Shown here one piece after another: positions 6,188-15,379 of a DNA stretch of 64,000 bases. Made by a program: the position numbers and the translations under genes. Below the pieces are notes generated by a model that saw only the letters and a list, made by a program, of their open reading frames with translations, was not told the origin of the DNA and ran no database searches. The DNA is taken from the NCBI GenBank assembly GCA_964520495.1, contig CAZFMZ010000002.1, positions 1 to 64,000 on the forward strand, written 5' to 3'. Each line of letters starts with the position of its first letter. The stretch's first letter is position 1. Source of the DNA: UBA1020 sp964520495. Its GTDB lineage: Bacteria; Patescibacteriota; Saccharimonadia; Saccharimonadales; Saccharimonadaceae.

Positions 6188-6621
6188 GGCTGGATCCTAC
6201 TGGCGACCAGCGTCACCACCACCACGGAGAAGAACGAGATAATCAATCCGATAATGGCGTTCTGGATCGTCTTTTTGGCCGCAGCTGTCTTGTCAGGCGA
6301 ACCCGAGCTGGTGAGGTACTTGAAACCACCGTAAATCAGGAAGCCGGCCGAGGCATAGGCTACAAGCTGCAGCGCGATCTCAATCAGGTTCAAGACGATA
6401 CGCCAGATGAACGCCGACAACCCGCCACCATTATTGTTACCGCTTGGCTTTTTAATCTGACACTGGTTGTTCAACAACCCGTCGTACCAGGCAGGGAAGG
6501 TCAGGAAATTCGAGCTACACTTCGCCGCCGCTACGGGCTGGGAAGGCACCAGGGCCGCGCCTGTGAATCCCAGGCCGATGACGCCGAGCGCCAGCACCCA
6601 ACGCTGCAGTTTCTGAATCAT
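6184..6621 (-). CDS. Pilin-like two-helix protein with cysteines, paralog 6
   Basis: A 145-residue protein with signal peptide (about 1-33, ending PVAAA), a 40-residue mature N-terminus with two cysteines (KCSSNFL... NNQC) and a Gly/Asn linker, then two helices (LIEIALQLVAYASAGFLIYGGFKYL and IIGLIISFFSVVVVTLVA) around the loop SSGSPDKTAAAKKT. The core keeps the GGxxY and AKKT positions of the pilin family but is more divergent. It overlaps both neighbours by 4 bases (stop/start overlap), which means tight coupling within the operon. Confidence 0.72.
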   Translation of the reverse strand: MIQKLQRWVLALGVIGLGFTGAALVPSQPVAAAKCSSNFLTFPAWYDGLLNNQCQIKKPSGNNNGGGLSAFIWRIVLNLIEIALQLVAYASAGFLIYGGFKYLTSSGSPDKTAAAKKTIQNAIIGLIISFFSVVVVTLVASRIQP

Positions 6622-7277
6622 GAGAATACTCCTCCTGGAATCAGGAAATTAAGTCCGGCCCACATCAGGGCGAAGGCTACCAGGCCGATGACCACGTTGG
6701 TAATGATGTCGATAGCTTTCTTCACCTGGTCGGCCTTGTCTTCGGCCGTTGTGTACAGGATGGCCCCGTACACGATGCCGCCTACCGCCAACACACCGAC
6801 ACCTGCCGTCATGATATTGATCGCGATTAGTAGCAGCCCCCAGATGCCGTTGTTCTCGACGTTACTACCACTGTTGTTCTGGTCGCATTTGATGATGGCC
6901 GTCTTCACGCCGCCACAATCGTTGCCCGCCACGGGGTCCTGCAACACGCCGCCCGAGCCGTCACCGTCTTCCTTCTTTGGCTCGCACGTTTTCCAGCAAC
7001 TGTTGCTGCGTAATTCAACGCCCTGTTCTTTGACGTAATTCCGTACGCAGCTACGGTACTTATCGGTAGTCTTAGATGGGCCACACTCCTTGCGGAGCGC
7101 CTGATTGAACTTTTCCGCACAACGGGATGCCGCGTCGGCCGACTTCGGACATTTTTCCTGTACGTATACCTGCACCGGGTTGAGCGCAGATGCCGGCGTG
7201 GTCGGTAGCAGGGCGGCAACAGCGCTCAGGGCGAAGGCCGGCACTATAAGGGAGACTCGTATTTGTTTTAGTTTCAT
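6618..7277 (-). CDS. Exported cysteine-rich protein with pilin-like C-terminus, first gene of the pilin operon
   Basis: A 219-residue protein: signal peptide (about 1-33, ending PASA), an extracellular domain of about 100 residues with eight cysteines, including KCPKSADAASRCAEKF, KECGPSK, RSCVRNY and CWKTC, and a C-terminal two-helix unit (about 150-215) in the same style as the pilins (GVGVLAVGGIVYGAILYTTAEDKADQVKKAIDIITNVVIGLVAFALMW). It could be a minor pilin, a tip protein or a core component. The ATG at 7277 is chosen because it opens the signal peptide; the frame continues upstream to 7499 without a promoter or binding site. It is divergent from the VirB6-like gene at 7387. Confidence 0.75.
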   Translation of the reverse strand: MKLKQIRVSLIVPAFALSAVAALLPTTPASALNPVQVYVQEKCPKSADAASRCAEKFNQALRKECGPSKTTDKYRSCVRNYVKEQGVELRSNSCWKTCEPKKEDGDGSGGVLQDPVAGNDCGGVKTAIIKCDQNNSGSNVENNGIWGLLLIAINIMTAGVGVLAVGGIVYGAILYTTAEDKADQVKKAIDIITNVVIGLVAFALMWAGLNFLIPGGVFS

Positions 7278-7348
7278 GTCTAAGCATAATGTACGACATT
7301 TGGGTCGATATGACAACTTTATTTCCTGATTTTGATGGGGGTGAATCC

Positions 7349-7377
7349 TTGACTTTTCATCTGTTAGATGATACAAT
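7349..7377 (+). promoter_or_regulatory. Promoter of the first VirB6-like gene
   Basis: TTGACT (7349-7354), a 17-base spacer and TACAAT (7372-7377) are close to consensus. The predicted transcript start is at about 7384, 3 bases before the ATG at 7387, so the mRNA would be almost leaderless. Confidence 0.7.
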
Positions 7378-7386
7378 TCAGAAGAA

Positions 7387-10290
7387 ATGTGGGATACACT
7401 CTTTGGTTTCCCGCGAGGTAGAATTTCCACGCGGAATTTTGTGCTGTTCTTCGCCACGTTCATCGTGGCCACTTTGACATACGTCCTCGCCGTTCCCACC
7501 TCTGTTCACGCAGCCGATGCGACCTGGGAAGGCAACACCCTCGTCTATGAAGACCAGGTCTATCGTGAACTCAACACCAGCGACAGCCGTGGCCTAAGCA
7601 CCATTCCCGATGGTGCCATCGTCTACCAGCACACCCCGAGCGGAGACCGCGAGAAAACCGCTAAGCTGATCTATTTCGCCAGCGGTCAGACACCGGCCAG
7701 CGCCAAAGAGGCGACCTACATCGTCTACACCCTCAACCCGCCCAACCGCTACAGTGATGCCCGTGACGAACAATCCATCACCATCGACACCGCGTCTGCC
7801 ACCGAAGGTGGGAGCACCAGCCAAGGCACCACCAGCTGTGACGTCGATGGCGTCGGCTGGCTCGTCTGTGGCGTGGCTGGCTGGATCGCCGAGGGAATCG
7901 ATGCCATCTACGGCCTCGTCGCCGCGCTCCTGACCGTCCAGCCGCTGACCGATGAGAACAACAGCTTGTACCGTTTATGGGATGTCATGCGCAACGTTGC
8001 CAACGTCCTGTTCACGCTGGGCTTCCTGGTCGTCATTTACAGCTACCTGACCGGTGGTGGCTATACCGGCTACGAGATCCGTAAGATCATTCCACGCGTC
8101 GTCTTGGCCGCCATCCTTATCAACGTTTCCTACTGGATCTGTGCGGTCGCGGTCGACGTTTCCAATATTGTCGGTGTGTCCCTACAAGAACTGCTTATCG
8201 CCGTGCGTGAAACGGCCGTCGGCAGTGAAGTGAACCGCAATGTCGGCTGGGGCGAAGTCACCACATACGTGCTTTCCGGCGGTACTATCGGTGCGCTCGG
8301 TTTCTTGGCTGCCACCGGCGGCTCGATCACCTCGTTCAGCTTCCTGCTACTCATCATCCTGATTACCGTCGTCTTCTCGCTGCTGGTGGCGTTCATCATC
8401 CTGGCGGCCCGCCAGGCGCTTATCATCATGCTGATCATCTTGGCACCGATCGCTTTCGCTGCCTACATCCTGCCCAACACCGAAAAGTGGTTCGACCGCT
8501 GGCGTGGTATCTTCACGACCATGCTGGTACTGTTTCCAATTTTCTCGCTGCTATTCGGTGGAGCCCAGCTAGCCGGGGCCGCCATCATCCAGAACGCACC
8601 CAACTTAGCCGTCATGCTGTTCGGTATGGCCGTGCAGATCGTACCGCTCATCATCACACCACTTCTGATCCAGTTCTCAGGCGGTCTGATAGGCCGACTG
8701 GCCGGTATCGTCAACAATGCCGAGCGGGGCTTAATCGATCGCTCGAAGGGCTGGGCTCGCGACAACGCCGGCTATTACAAGGACAGGGCGCTTGCCAACG
8801 ACAACAAACGCTACAATTTCGCCCGCCGGGGTGGTCAGGCGATGTACCGCCACTCGAAGAACAAAGAAGACAAGCGCAAAAATTTCCAATCCGAGGCCGA
8901 GAACCGACGCCACGGCCACAGGAGCTACCAGCCGATTGACACCGCCCGCCGCGAAGCCGAACGCACCCATAAGTATCTTGAGGCCGAGCATGCCACCCAC
9001 TGGAACCAACGCAATAACCCGCTCGACGCCAGCCACTTCAACCCCGCCTCGTATCAGCGCGAACTTGCTACCCGAAACGCCGAGGCCTTGCAGCAGCAAA
9101 CCTCCGCTGCGGTCGACAACTCGTATCTGGCCGCCCAGACCTTCCAGCGTATTCAGGCAGGCGATGATGCCGCCACCATCAAGGCCAAGAACGATCACAA
9201 CCTGAAGCTTCGCAACCAGGGCCTGAGGGCTGAGTTCGACGACGACATGACCGCCGCTGCCGTCACTTCGCAGGCGCTGGCTATCGAAGGACTGAAGAAG
9301 ACCAACGCCGAAATCCTCCTGAAGGGCCAGATGATGGGCGAGCTGAAGGGCAACGAGAAACTGCGCATGGAAGCTGGTTATATCGGCCAGGAAGCTGGTG
9401 CTAACCGCGTCTACGCCCGGGCGAAATCAGAGGTGGTGCAAGCCTACCTCGACGACGTCAAGAACTCGCGCTCGGTACTGTCTGAATATAGCCTGACCGA
9501 GTTGATGAAATTACAGCAGGACGGCTACGACATGCGTTTGAAGCGTGACGTCAAGGACAACGACGCGCTGCGCGACGCCGCCATGCAGGAAATCATGCTG
9601 TCGAAGGGGAACAACTGGGCCTTCCAGAAGATTAAGGACAGCATTGCTGTCGAACACGGTATGATTTACGACGACGCTCAACACAAATATTACAAAGTGC
9701 AGCGTGACGGTGAAGGTAATGTCGTGGTCGATAAGAACAACCAGCCGGTCCGCGGTGCCGAGATCATCGACCAAAGCGTCATTGACCGCAACCGCGACGT
9801 ACAGCAAATGCTCGGCGACGCCATCAAGCAGTCCGGCCTTACCATCAAGAGCATCTCTGGCACCGACCGGGGTAACATGGAAGTCGGTACCTTCTTCCTC
9901 AGCGGTAAGGACGCCATCTTGCGTGACATCCGCGATAAGAAAATCAAGGCGACCCGCCTGGCCGGTACCGACGTCGACGAACTCCAGCGCATGGTCCAGG
10001 TACTGCGTGACGACACCCGTCGTAGCAGCCTTAAGCCGGATGCCCGCGAAGCCCTGGCCGACACCATCAAGTTCGCGCTTGAAGACCCGCAGGTCAGCGC
10101 CGAACTCGGTACCCGTGAGAAAGAACTGCTGGGCGTCATCTCCGATTACGTCACCGATAGCCGGCCGGTCATTCCGCTCGACGAAAAGAAAGCCTACGAA
10201 CGCAAAGCCGCCACCAAGGCGCCGTACCGCTACCAGCCTGACCGCCTCAGTGACTACGGTGATGGCAAGGGGCCGGACGGCACCCTCTGA
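7387..10290 (+). CDS. Large VirB6/TrbL-like T4SS membrane protein A
   Basis: A 967-residue protein. An N-terminal signal/anchor (about 15-38) is followed by a soluble extracellular region to about 150, a block of eight or so membrane helices (about 156-430, with NVANVLFTLGFLVVIYSYLTG, ILINVSYWICAVAVDVSN, RQALIIMLIILAPIAFAAY) and a very long hydrophilic C-terminal half (430-967) rich in Glu, Lys, Arg, Ala and Gln that looks helical or coiled-coil. The helix block is the VirB6/TrbL type that lines T4SS channels. It is paralogous to the protein at 11417-14350. The neighbouring VirB4 and PrgI support a T4SS role. The unusual point is the 530-residue cytosolic tail, which could recruit substrates. 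Confidence 0.82.
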   Translation: MWDTLFGFPRGRISTRNFVLFFATFIVATLTYVLAVPTSVHAADATWEGNTLVYEDQVYRELNTSDSRGLSTIPDGAIVYQHTPSGDREKTAKLIYFASGQTPASAKEATYIVYTLNPPNRYSDARDEQSITIDTASATEGGSTSQGTTSCDVDGVGWLVCGVAGWIAEGIDAIYGLVAALLTVQPLTDENNSLYRLWDVMRNVANVLFTLGFLVVIYSYLTGGGYTGYEIRKIIPRVVLAAILINVSYWICAVAVDVSNIVGVSLQELLIAVRETAVGSEVNRNVGWGEVTTYVLSGGTIGALGFLAATGGSITSFSFLLLIILITVVFSLLVAFIILAARQALIIMLIILAPIAFAAYILPNTEKWFDRWRGIFTTMLVLFPIFSLLFGGAQLAGAAIIQNAPNLAVMLFGMAVQIVPLIITPLLIQFSGGLIGRLAGIVNNAERGLIDRSKGWARDNAGYYKDRALANDNKRYNFARRGGQAMYRHSKNKEDKRKNFQSEAENRRHGHRSYQPIDTARREAERTHKYLEAEHATHWNQRNNPLDASHFNPASYQRELATRNAEALQQQTSAAVDNSYLAAQTFQRIQAGDDAATIKAKNDHNLKLRNQGLRAEFDDDMTAAAVTSQALAIEGLKKTNAEILLKGQMMGELKGNEKLRMEAGYIGQEAGANRVYARAKSEVVQAYLDDVKNSRSVLSEYSLTELMKLQQDGYDMRLKRDVKDNDALRDAAMQEIMLSKGNNWAFQKIKDSIAVEHGMIYDDAQHKYYKVQRDGEGNVVVDKNNQPVRGAEIIDQSVIDRNRDVQQMLGDAIKQSGLTIKSISGTDRGNMEVGTFFLSGKDAILRDIRDKKIKATRLAGTDVDELQRMVQVLRDDTRRSSLKPDAREALADTIKFALEDPQVSAELGTREKELLGVISDYVTDSRPVIPLDEKKAYERKAATKAPYRYQPDRLSDYGDGKGPDGTL

Positions 10291-10320
10291 TAGTCAAGCC
10301 TTGACGTCAAAACTACCTAC

Positions 10321-10349
10321 TTGCTTTTTTCGTTGTTTTGGTGTATAGT
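10321..10349 (+). promoter_or_regulatory. Promoter upstream of the 10418 gene
   Basis: TTGCTT (10321-10326), 17-base spacer, TATAGT (10344-10349). The transcript would start near 10356 and carry a leader of about 60 bases, unlike the leaderless genes nearby. Confidence 0.6.
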
Positions 10350-10417
10350 AAGACATAAGCACTTCTGCTACACATATATAAAGCGTCACACTCACGACGC
10401 AAAGGAACCACCACCAT

Positions 10418-11299
10418 ATGAGTATTGAGCAGCAACCTCCAAAGGCTAACCAGGTCGACCTGGACAGCATGCCTCCGATTGACAAGACGGTCATCCCTCC
10501 GAAAGAGCACCGCGATGACAAGCACGACAAGAAGCTCGGCTGGAAGAAGCCGGCCGCGGCTGTCGCGTTGCTTGGCGCCATCGCCGCTGGGGCTTTCGGC
10601 GGTTCGAAGGTAATGGGCGGAGAAAACACATCTGAACCCGTTCCTCCAAAAGAACCTGGCGTCAGCGCGCCGGCCGAACCTGGCCAGAATGAAAAGGACC
10701 CTGAGGCGAACGAAGGCGAAGTCAGCTTTACGCTAAACGCCGAGAAATACGTCGACAACCGGGAACAGCTGGCCGAAGACTTTGTGGCTGAATATAACGA
10801 ATGGCAGAACAGCGGCTACAGCGCCGAGGCCATCAGTGACCCGAAGCGTTTCGAGACCGACGACGCGACGTACGCCATGTCACTGAACGAACCATACGAC
10901 ATCCAGTTCTCAAGCGAAATGCTGGTCGATGACTGGCAGACCAATCCGAACCTGGTCAGGTGGTATACGACAGGCGTCGAGAACCACCACGACAATACCC
11001 AGCTTGCCCTGCGCACCGCACCACCAGAGGACGGCGGCACCCGCGAGGAAAACGTCGAGCAATATCAGCGTTTCGTTGACCTCGCGCCTGGAACGGTCGT
11101 CGCCAACGACCCCGAAAATGCAGATGAGGTCGTGGTCTACTTCGAATTTACCGGTCGCAATAACCAAGATAAGAACATCTCAGAGGAGCACTCCAGCAGT
11201 TTCGACCCGAACCTCGAGACAGGTGATTGGCAACTGACGTTCGTACCGGCAGCCGATGGCAGCCTCCGCCTCGCCAACGTTGAGTCTTCGAACGAATAA
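10418..11299 (+). CDS. Single-pass membrane protein, possible VirB8-like component
   Basis: A 293-residue protein with a hydrophilic Lys/Asp/Pro-rich cytosolic N-terminus (1-45), one membrane helix (about 46-67, AAAVALLGAIAAGAFGGSKVM), a Pro/Glu linker (70-100) and an extracytoplasmic domain of about 190 residues (FTLNAEKYVDNREQLAEDFVAEYNEW ... GDWQLTFVPAADGSLRLANV). I do not recognise the domain by sequence. Its topology, size and position between two VirB6-like genes resemble VirB8-type proteins, which have one helix and an NTF2-like external domain, but this is inference. It lies between a promoter at 10321 and a terminator at 11327, so it can be expressed alone. Confidence 0.6.
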   Translation: MSIEQQPPKANQVDLDSMPPIDKTVIPPKEHRDDKHDKKLGWKKPAAAVALLGAIAAGAFGGSKVMGGENTSEPVPPKEPGVSAPAEPGQNEKDPEANEGEVSFTLNAEKYVDNREQLAEDFVAEYNEWQNSGYSAEAISDPKRFETDDATYAMSLNEPYDIQFSSEMLVDDWQTNPNLVRWYTTGVENHHDNTQLALRTAPPEDGGTREENVEQYQRFVDLAPGTVVANDPENADEVVVYFEFTGRNNQDKNISEEHSSSFDPNLETGDWQLTFVPAADGSLRLANVESSNE

Positions 11300-11326
11300 G
11301 CAGCATCAAGTAAAGATCTGCTCTAC

Positions 11327-11364
11327 CGCAACCCCGAGCGTCCATGGTGACAGGGGTTGCGTTT
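11327..11364 (+). terminator. Hairpin terminator after the 10418 gene
   Basis: CGCAACCCC (11327-11335) pairs perfectly with GGGGTTGCG (11353-11361); the loop is 17 bases and a short TTT follows. It is probably a weak or partial terminator. Confidence 0.55.
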
Positions 11365-11416
11365 CATATCCATAACATTCTCGTTACTAGCCATAAGTGG
11401 TATGATGAGGGGTATT

Positions 11417-14350
11417 ATGGCGCTTACGTTCCGGTCGTTCACCCTCGTGCTGCTGGCAGTAGTGCTTCAGCTGTCACTTTTAACGGCCACGCCGTTATTC
11501 CAGAATACGGCGGCGGCGGCGGCGGCCGAGCACCCGCAGGATACGGCCGAGAAGTGGCTGTACTACCGAGGCATGTGGGCATGTCTTGAGAGAGGTCTCG
11601 TCTCGAACCCATCACTAAAACGTGACAAGGTGCTCGACGGCCACTGGAACGTCTACAACACCAAAGAAGGCTTCGGCTATCTCGGCCCCGGCATGGACGA
11701 CAATGACGACAATGACGGCACCGTCAAATGTGACGATGGTAGCATATGGGTGCGTGGTGCCACGATATTTGGCTTCTCAGATGCCGTCGAGCTTCTCTGC
11801 GCCATAAACCGCGGTCTTTCGAAAGTGGGCGACGGAAGCAGGCTTACGCCTAACAACTCAGATGACTGCGAGAAGTCAACCTCGTTCAAGGTAGTCACGA
11901 ATGGTAAATGGCAGTCAGCCCTTACCGAAGCGTTGAGCGAGAAAGCTTCACGACCACGCTTTCACATCAACGACAACACGAATGCCGGCTCGATGAAATA
12001 TATCATCGGCATGAAGGGCCTGGAAATATTCTGCGGCAACGGCACCTCACTCGAATCGGGTGTCGACGACCTTACCAACGACAGCGGAGCCGTGCTCGTC
12101 GATATTGTTGGAAGTGACGGCAAGATACAAAGTGGCAAGACCTACCGCTTATCAGGCGATCGCGACAACGAAAACGATAAGGTAGATGATGCCTACTACA
12201 AGCCGGGCGGCAACAGCAACGAAGCCGACGATCTACGCTGTCACGAGCTAGCTAAAATGACCCGCGACAACTCAGCCGCCTACGCTACTTGGGTACGAGA
12301 GAATCCGGACAGTCAGCCCGAGGTTAGCGATGGCAACACGGACAGCGCAACCGGTGGAGCCGAAGACGACAAAACCACCTGTGCCCTCGAAGGGGTCGGT
12401 TGGATCATCTGCCCGGTCGTCATTGCTATATCCAAGTTCAACGACTCACTGTTCGCCATCCTCGAGCAACTGCTTGGGGTCAACCCAAGCATGTTCGACA
12501 CCAGCGGCAGAAGCGCCGCCACCTACAATACGTGGCAGACCATCCGTAACCTGGCCAACGTCGCCTTCGTCATCTCATTCATGGTCATCATTTATTCGCA
12601 GCTAACAGGAGCGGGGATCAGTAACTACGGTATCAAGAAGATGCTGCCACGCCTCGCGATTGCCGCTATCCTGGTAAACGTGTCGTTCTGGATTTGCGCC
12701 GTCGCCGTCGACCTGTCCAACATTGCTGGTAGTTCGCTGCACGACTTATTGACAGACCAGGTGAGCCGCATGGGCGGTGATGTGGGCGGCAATCTTGGCA
12801 TGTGGGACAAAGTCGGAGCGTGGCTGCTCGCGGGAGGTGTGGGCACACTGGCAGTTGGTGGTGCCGCCCTGACGGTTGGTACGTACGGCTTCCTGGGCGC
12901 CCTGGCACTGCTTATACCACTGGCGGTCATCGCGCTCATCGCGGCGCTCACTGTCGTATTCGTACTCGTTGCCCGGCAGGCATTTATCATTATCCTGGTA
13001 GTGTTATCGCCGCTGGCGTTCGTGGCCTATCTGCTCCCCAACACCGAGCAGTGGTTCGACCGCTGGCGTAAAACGCTCTTCACCCTTTTGCTAATCTACC
13101 CGTTGATGGCACTCCTGTTCGGTGGTGCCCAGGTCGCGGCGGCCATCATCCGTAACGGTGCCGACGACGCGCTGGTATACATATTGTCGTTAGTAGTACT
13201 AGTCGTGCCGCTCTTCACCGTACCATTCCTGCTGAAATTCAGCGGCGGAGTTCTTGGCAAGATTGGCGGTATGGTGAACAATCCGAACCGTGGACCGTTC
13301 GACCGCATGAAGAAGGGCGGCGCCCGGTTTGCTGAGCGACGAAGAGGCAACAGAATGGGGCAGAACGTAGACCGCACCAACTCTCTCAGAGAAGGAAGCG
13401 GTCGAGTTCTGGGAAGTACCGGATCGCGTAGGCGCAGGGCCGCGACCTGGCTTTCCGGTGTCGGCAACACGAACGTGAAGGACGCCAGCCAAAAAGATGA
13501 GTATGCCAAAGCGTCCTCGGAGGCTGCCTTACGTAACTACGTAGCGAACAGGGCAGCTCCACCAGTGGGCGCATCGCCCGAGCAAACTGCGGCAGCGGCT
13601 GCCTATGCCACCAGCCTAGCAGGCGGCAACGCCAAGATGGCTAGCCTGGTGCAATCGTATGCCCAGCAAGCGAAGGAAGAGGAGCGGAGAAAGGACGTTG
13701 CAGCCGAGGTGCAGAACATGGAACACGCCTACAGCAACGACCAGATTCGTCATATGGCGAATACGGGCACTCACACGGACGGCTCGGCCCTCTCCGAAGA
13801 TGCACATAACGCAGCGATGCAGCTACATCTTTCTCGCACGAACTCTCATGGCATTCAGGACACCCTTGATACACTCGGGAACGATACAAAAGCCATACAG
13901 GCTGCCGAAGCAGCTAAAGCTGCAGGCCAACAACTCAGTGCGGACCAAGAGGCCCTATTATCTCGCAAACACGACGTCGCACAACTTCAGAAAACTGCGG
14001 TTGAAACGCTCGAGAAAACCGGCCGGACTCCTGTCACTCTTAGCGGTTCCATGCGTAGCGAGATGAAAGAAGGCACCATGGCCCGAAGCCAGGAAGACCG
14101 CTTTATCTACTCCGTGAACGCAGGTAAGATATCCGCCGAGAAGGTGGCTAAGATGGATGTTGACGAAATGCAACGCATGGCCGACGACATAGGTCGCGTA
14201 CTAGCTGATCCGAAGCGTGCCAGCGAAGTTGATCGCGCTGCACTCGACACTGTTATCAGCGAAATCACTAAAGCACGTACCGATCCAATTCTTGGCGCAA
14301 AGTTTGGTGCCCAAGAGAACAAACAGCTCGACCGGCTTATTCATCTATAG
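11417..14350 (+). CDS. Large VirB6/TrbL-like T4SS membrane protein B
   Basis: A 977-residue paralog of the 7387 protein: signal peptide (about 1-36, with a run of alanines), an extracellular region of about 290 residues with several cysteines (RGMWACLERGL, VELLCAINRG, EKSTSFKVV), a helix block (about 330-615, with ANVAFVISFMVIIYSQLTG, ILVNVSFWICAVAVDLSN, RQAFIIILVVLSPLAFVAYLLP) and a charged C-terminal tail of about 350 residues. Matching segments with the first paralog include ANV.F...F.VIIYS.LTG and LPNTE.WFDRWR. The ATG at 11417 is chosen over ATGs at 11357 and 11402: GAGGGG lies 5 bases upstream and TATGAT (11401-11406) is the likely -10. Two such genes in one locus suggests a hetero-oligomeric channel or two substrates. 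Confidence 0.82.
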   Translation: MALTFRSFTLVLLAVVLQLSLLTATPLFQNTAAAAAAEHPQDTAEKWLYYRGMWACLERGLVSNPSLKRDKVLDGHWNVYNTKEGFGYLGPGMDDNDDNDGTVKCDDGSIWVRGATIFGFSDAVELLCAINRGLSKVGDGSRLTPNNSDDCEKSTSFKVVTNGKWQSALTEALSEKASRPRFHINDNTNAGSMKYIIGMKGLEIFCGNGTSLESGVDDLTNDSGAVLVDIVGSDGKIQSGKTYRLSGDRDNENDKVDDAYYKPGGNSNEADDLRCHELAKMTRDNSAAYATWVRENPDSQPEVSDGNTDSATGGAEDDKTTCALEGVGWIICPVVIAISKFNDSLFAILEQLLGVNPSMFDTSGRSAATYNTWQTIRNLANVAFVISFMVIIYSQLTGAGISNYGIKKMLPRLAIAAILVNVSFWICAVAVDLSNIAGSSLHDLLTDQVSRMGGDVGGNLGMWDKVGAWLLAGGVGTLAVGGAALTVGTYGFLGALALLIPLAVIALIAALTVVFVLVARQAFIIILVVLSPLAFVAYLLPNTEQWFDRWRKTLFTLLLIYPLMALLFGGAQVAAAIIRNGADDALVYILSLVVLVVPLFTVPFLLKFSGGVLGKIGGMVNNPNRGPFDRMKKGGARFAERRRGNRMGQNVDRTNSLREGSGRVLGSTGSRRRRAATWLSGVGNTNVKDASQKDEYAKASSEAALRNYVANRAAPPVGASPEQTAAAAAYATSLAGGNAKMASLVQSYAQQAKEEERRKDVAAEVQNMEHAYSNDQIRHMANTGTHTDGSALSEDAHNAAMQLHLSRTNSHGIQDTLDTLGNDTKAIQAAEAAKAAGQQLSADQEALLSRKHDVAQLQKTAVETLEKTGRTPVTLSGSMRSEMKEGTMARSQEDRFIYSVNAGKISAEKVAKMDVDEMQRMADDIGRVLADPKRASEVDRAALDTVISEITKARTDPILGAKFGAQENKQLDRLIHL

Positions 14351-14371
14351 CTTTGGTATACTATAAGCACT

Positions 14372-15346
14372 ATGGCGGTTTATAAGGTACCCCAAGACGT
14401 CGAGGCAGACGACAAGCTGATCGGGCCGTTCAGCTTCCGTCAGTTCATTTACCTTATTATCGTGGCGGCTGCCGGCCTGATAGGCTGGTTCTTAAGCCAG
14501 TTATTCCTGCCTCTGTTCGTAGTAGTCTTGCCGATCGTGCTGTTCTTTGGAGCGTTAGCTTTGCCGCTTCGCAAAGACCAACCGATGGAAACCTACCTGG
14601 CAGCCATCGTCTCGTTTTACCTGAAGCCGCGTCGTCGACTATGGAACCCCGATGGCACGCAGACGTTGGTGCAGATTACCGCACCGAAAGTGATTGAGGT
14701 GCAGCGAACAAAAGATTTGTCCGAAGCCGAGGCCGAGCAACGCCTGAGCTATCTCGCCAGTATCGTCGATTCACGTGGCTGGGCAGTCCGCGGCGTGCAG
14801 GGGCAGGGGCCAGCTGGCAATGGCATCATGAACAACGATGTCTACTACGAAGCGCAGCAGGCACCGGACATCCTGGATGAATCGGTCGGGGTTGGTGCCG
14901 CCTTCGATACCCGGCTCGACCAAGCCGACGCCAAGCGTCACCAGGATATGCTGAATCGTCTTCATACGGGGCAGTTTCCAGAGCCGATGACACAGCAAAC
15001 AGCCCCTCAAGCACAACAACCCCTCGTCGCGCCTCCGCCCGTGGCCGACCCGTACGCCGACCTTAACGCTCCCACGCCTGAACCAGCCGACGACAGTGGG
15101 GCGGCAGTACCATCTTTCAACCCGTACCCGACCATGCATCAGTCGGTGGTGAGCCCGGTTGACGCTACACCGGCACAACCGGTCGCAGAACCAGATAAAA
15201 GCACTAGCGAAAAGCAACTTTCGCCTGATATAATTAACCTTGCAAATAATCCCGATTTATCGGTGGAAACGATCGCCAGGGAAGCGAACCGTATTCACGA
15301 GAAAGAAAAACTTTCCGAGAATGAGGTAGTGATATCTCTCCGCTAG
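14372..15346 (+). CDS. PrgI family T4SS protein (VirB3-like)
   Basis: A 324-residue protein. Residues 1-110 form the PrgI domain: YKVPQDVEADDKLIGPFSFRQFIYL, two adjacent membrane helices (about 25-65) and the short soluble segment KDQPMETYLAAIVSFYLKPRRRLW. PrgI proteins are the gram-positive equivalents of VirB3 and work with VirB4. The C-terminal 200 residues are an extra Pro/Gln/Ala-rich region that is not part of PrgI and may be a flexible linker in the cytosol. TATACT at 14357-14362 lies 9 bases before the ATG, giving a nearly leaderless mRNA, though readthrough from the VirB6-like gene 21 bases upstream is also likely. Confidence 0.88.
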   Translation: MAVYKVPQDVEADDKLIGPFSFRQFIYLIIVAAAGLIGWFLSQLFLPLFVVVLPIVLFFGALALPLRKDQPMETYLAAIVSFYLKPRRRLWNPDGTQTLVQITAPKVIEVQRTKDLSEAEAEQRLSYLASIVDSRGWAVRGVQGQGPAGNGIMNNDVYYEAQQAPDILDESVGVGAAFDTRLDQADAKRHQDMLNRLHTGQFPEPMTQQTAPQAQQPLVAPPPVADPYADLNAPTPEPADDSGAAVPSFNPYPTMHQSVVSPVDATPAQPVAEPDKSTSEKQLSPDIINLANNPDLSVETIAREANRIHEKEKLSENEVVISLR

Positions 15347-15379
15347 AATCGGCGTAACGAGTGGGAACGAGAGACTCTA

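Noticed and set aside
8731..9198. Minus-strand open frame inside the first VirB6-like gene
   Set aside because: Low-complexity translation in a shadow frame of a long clear gene.
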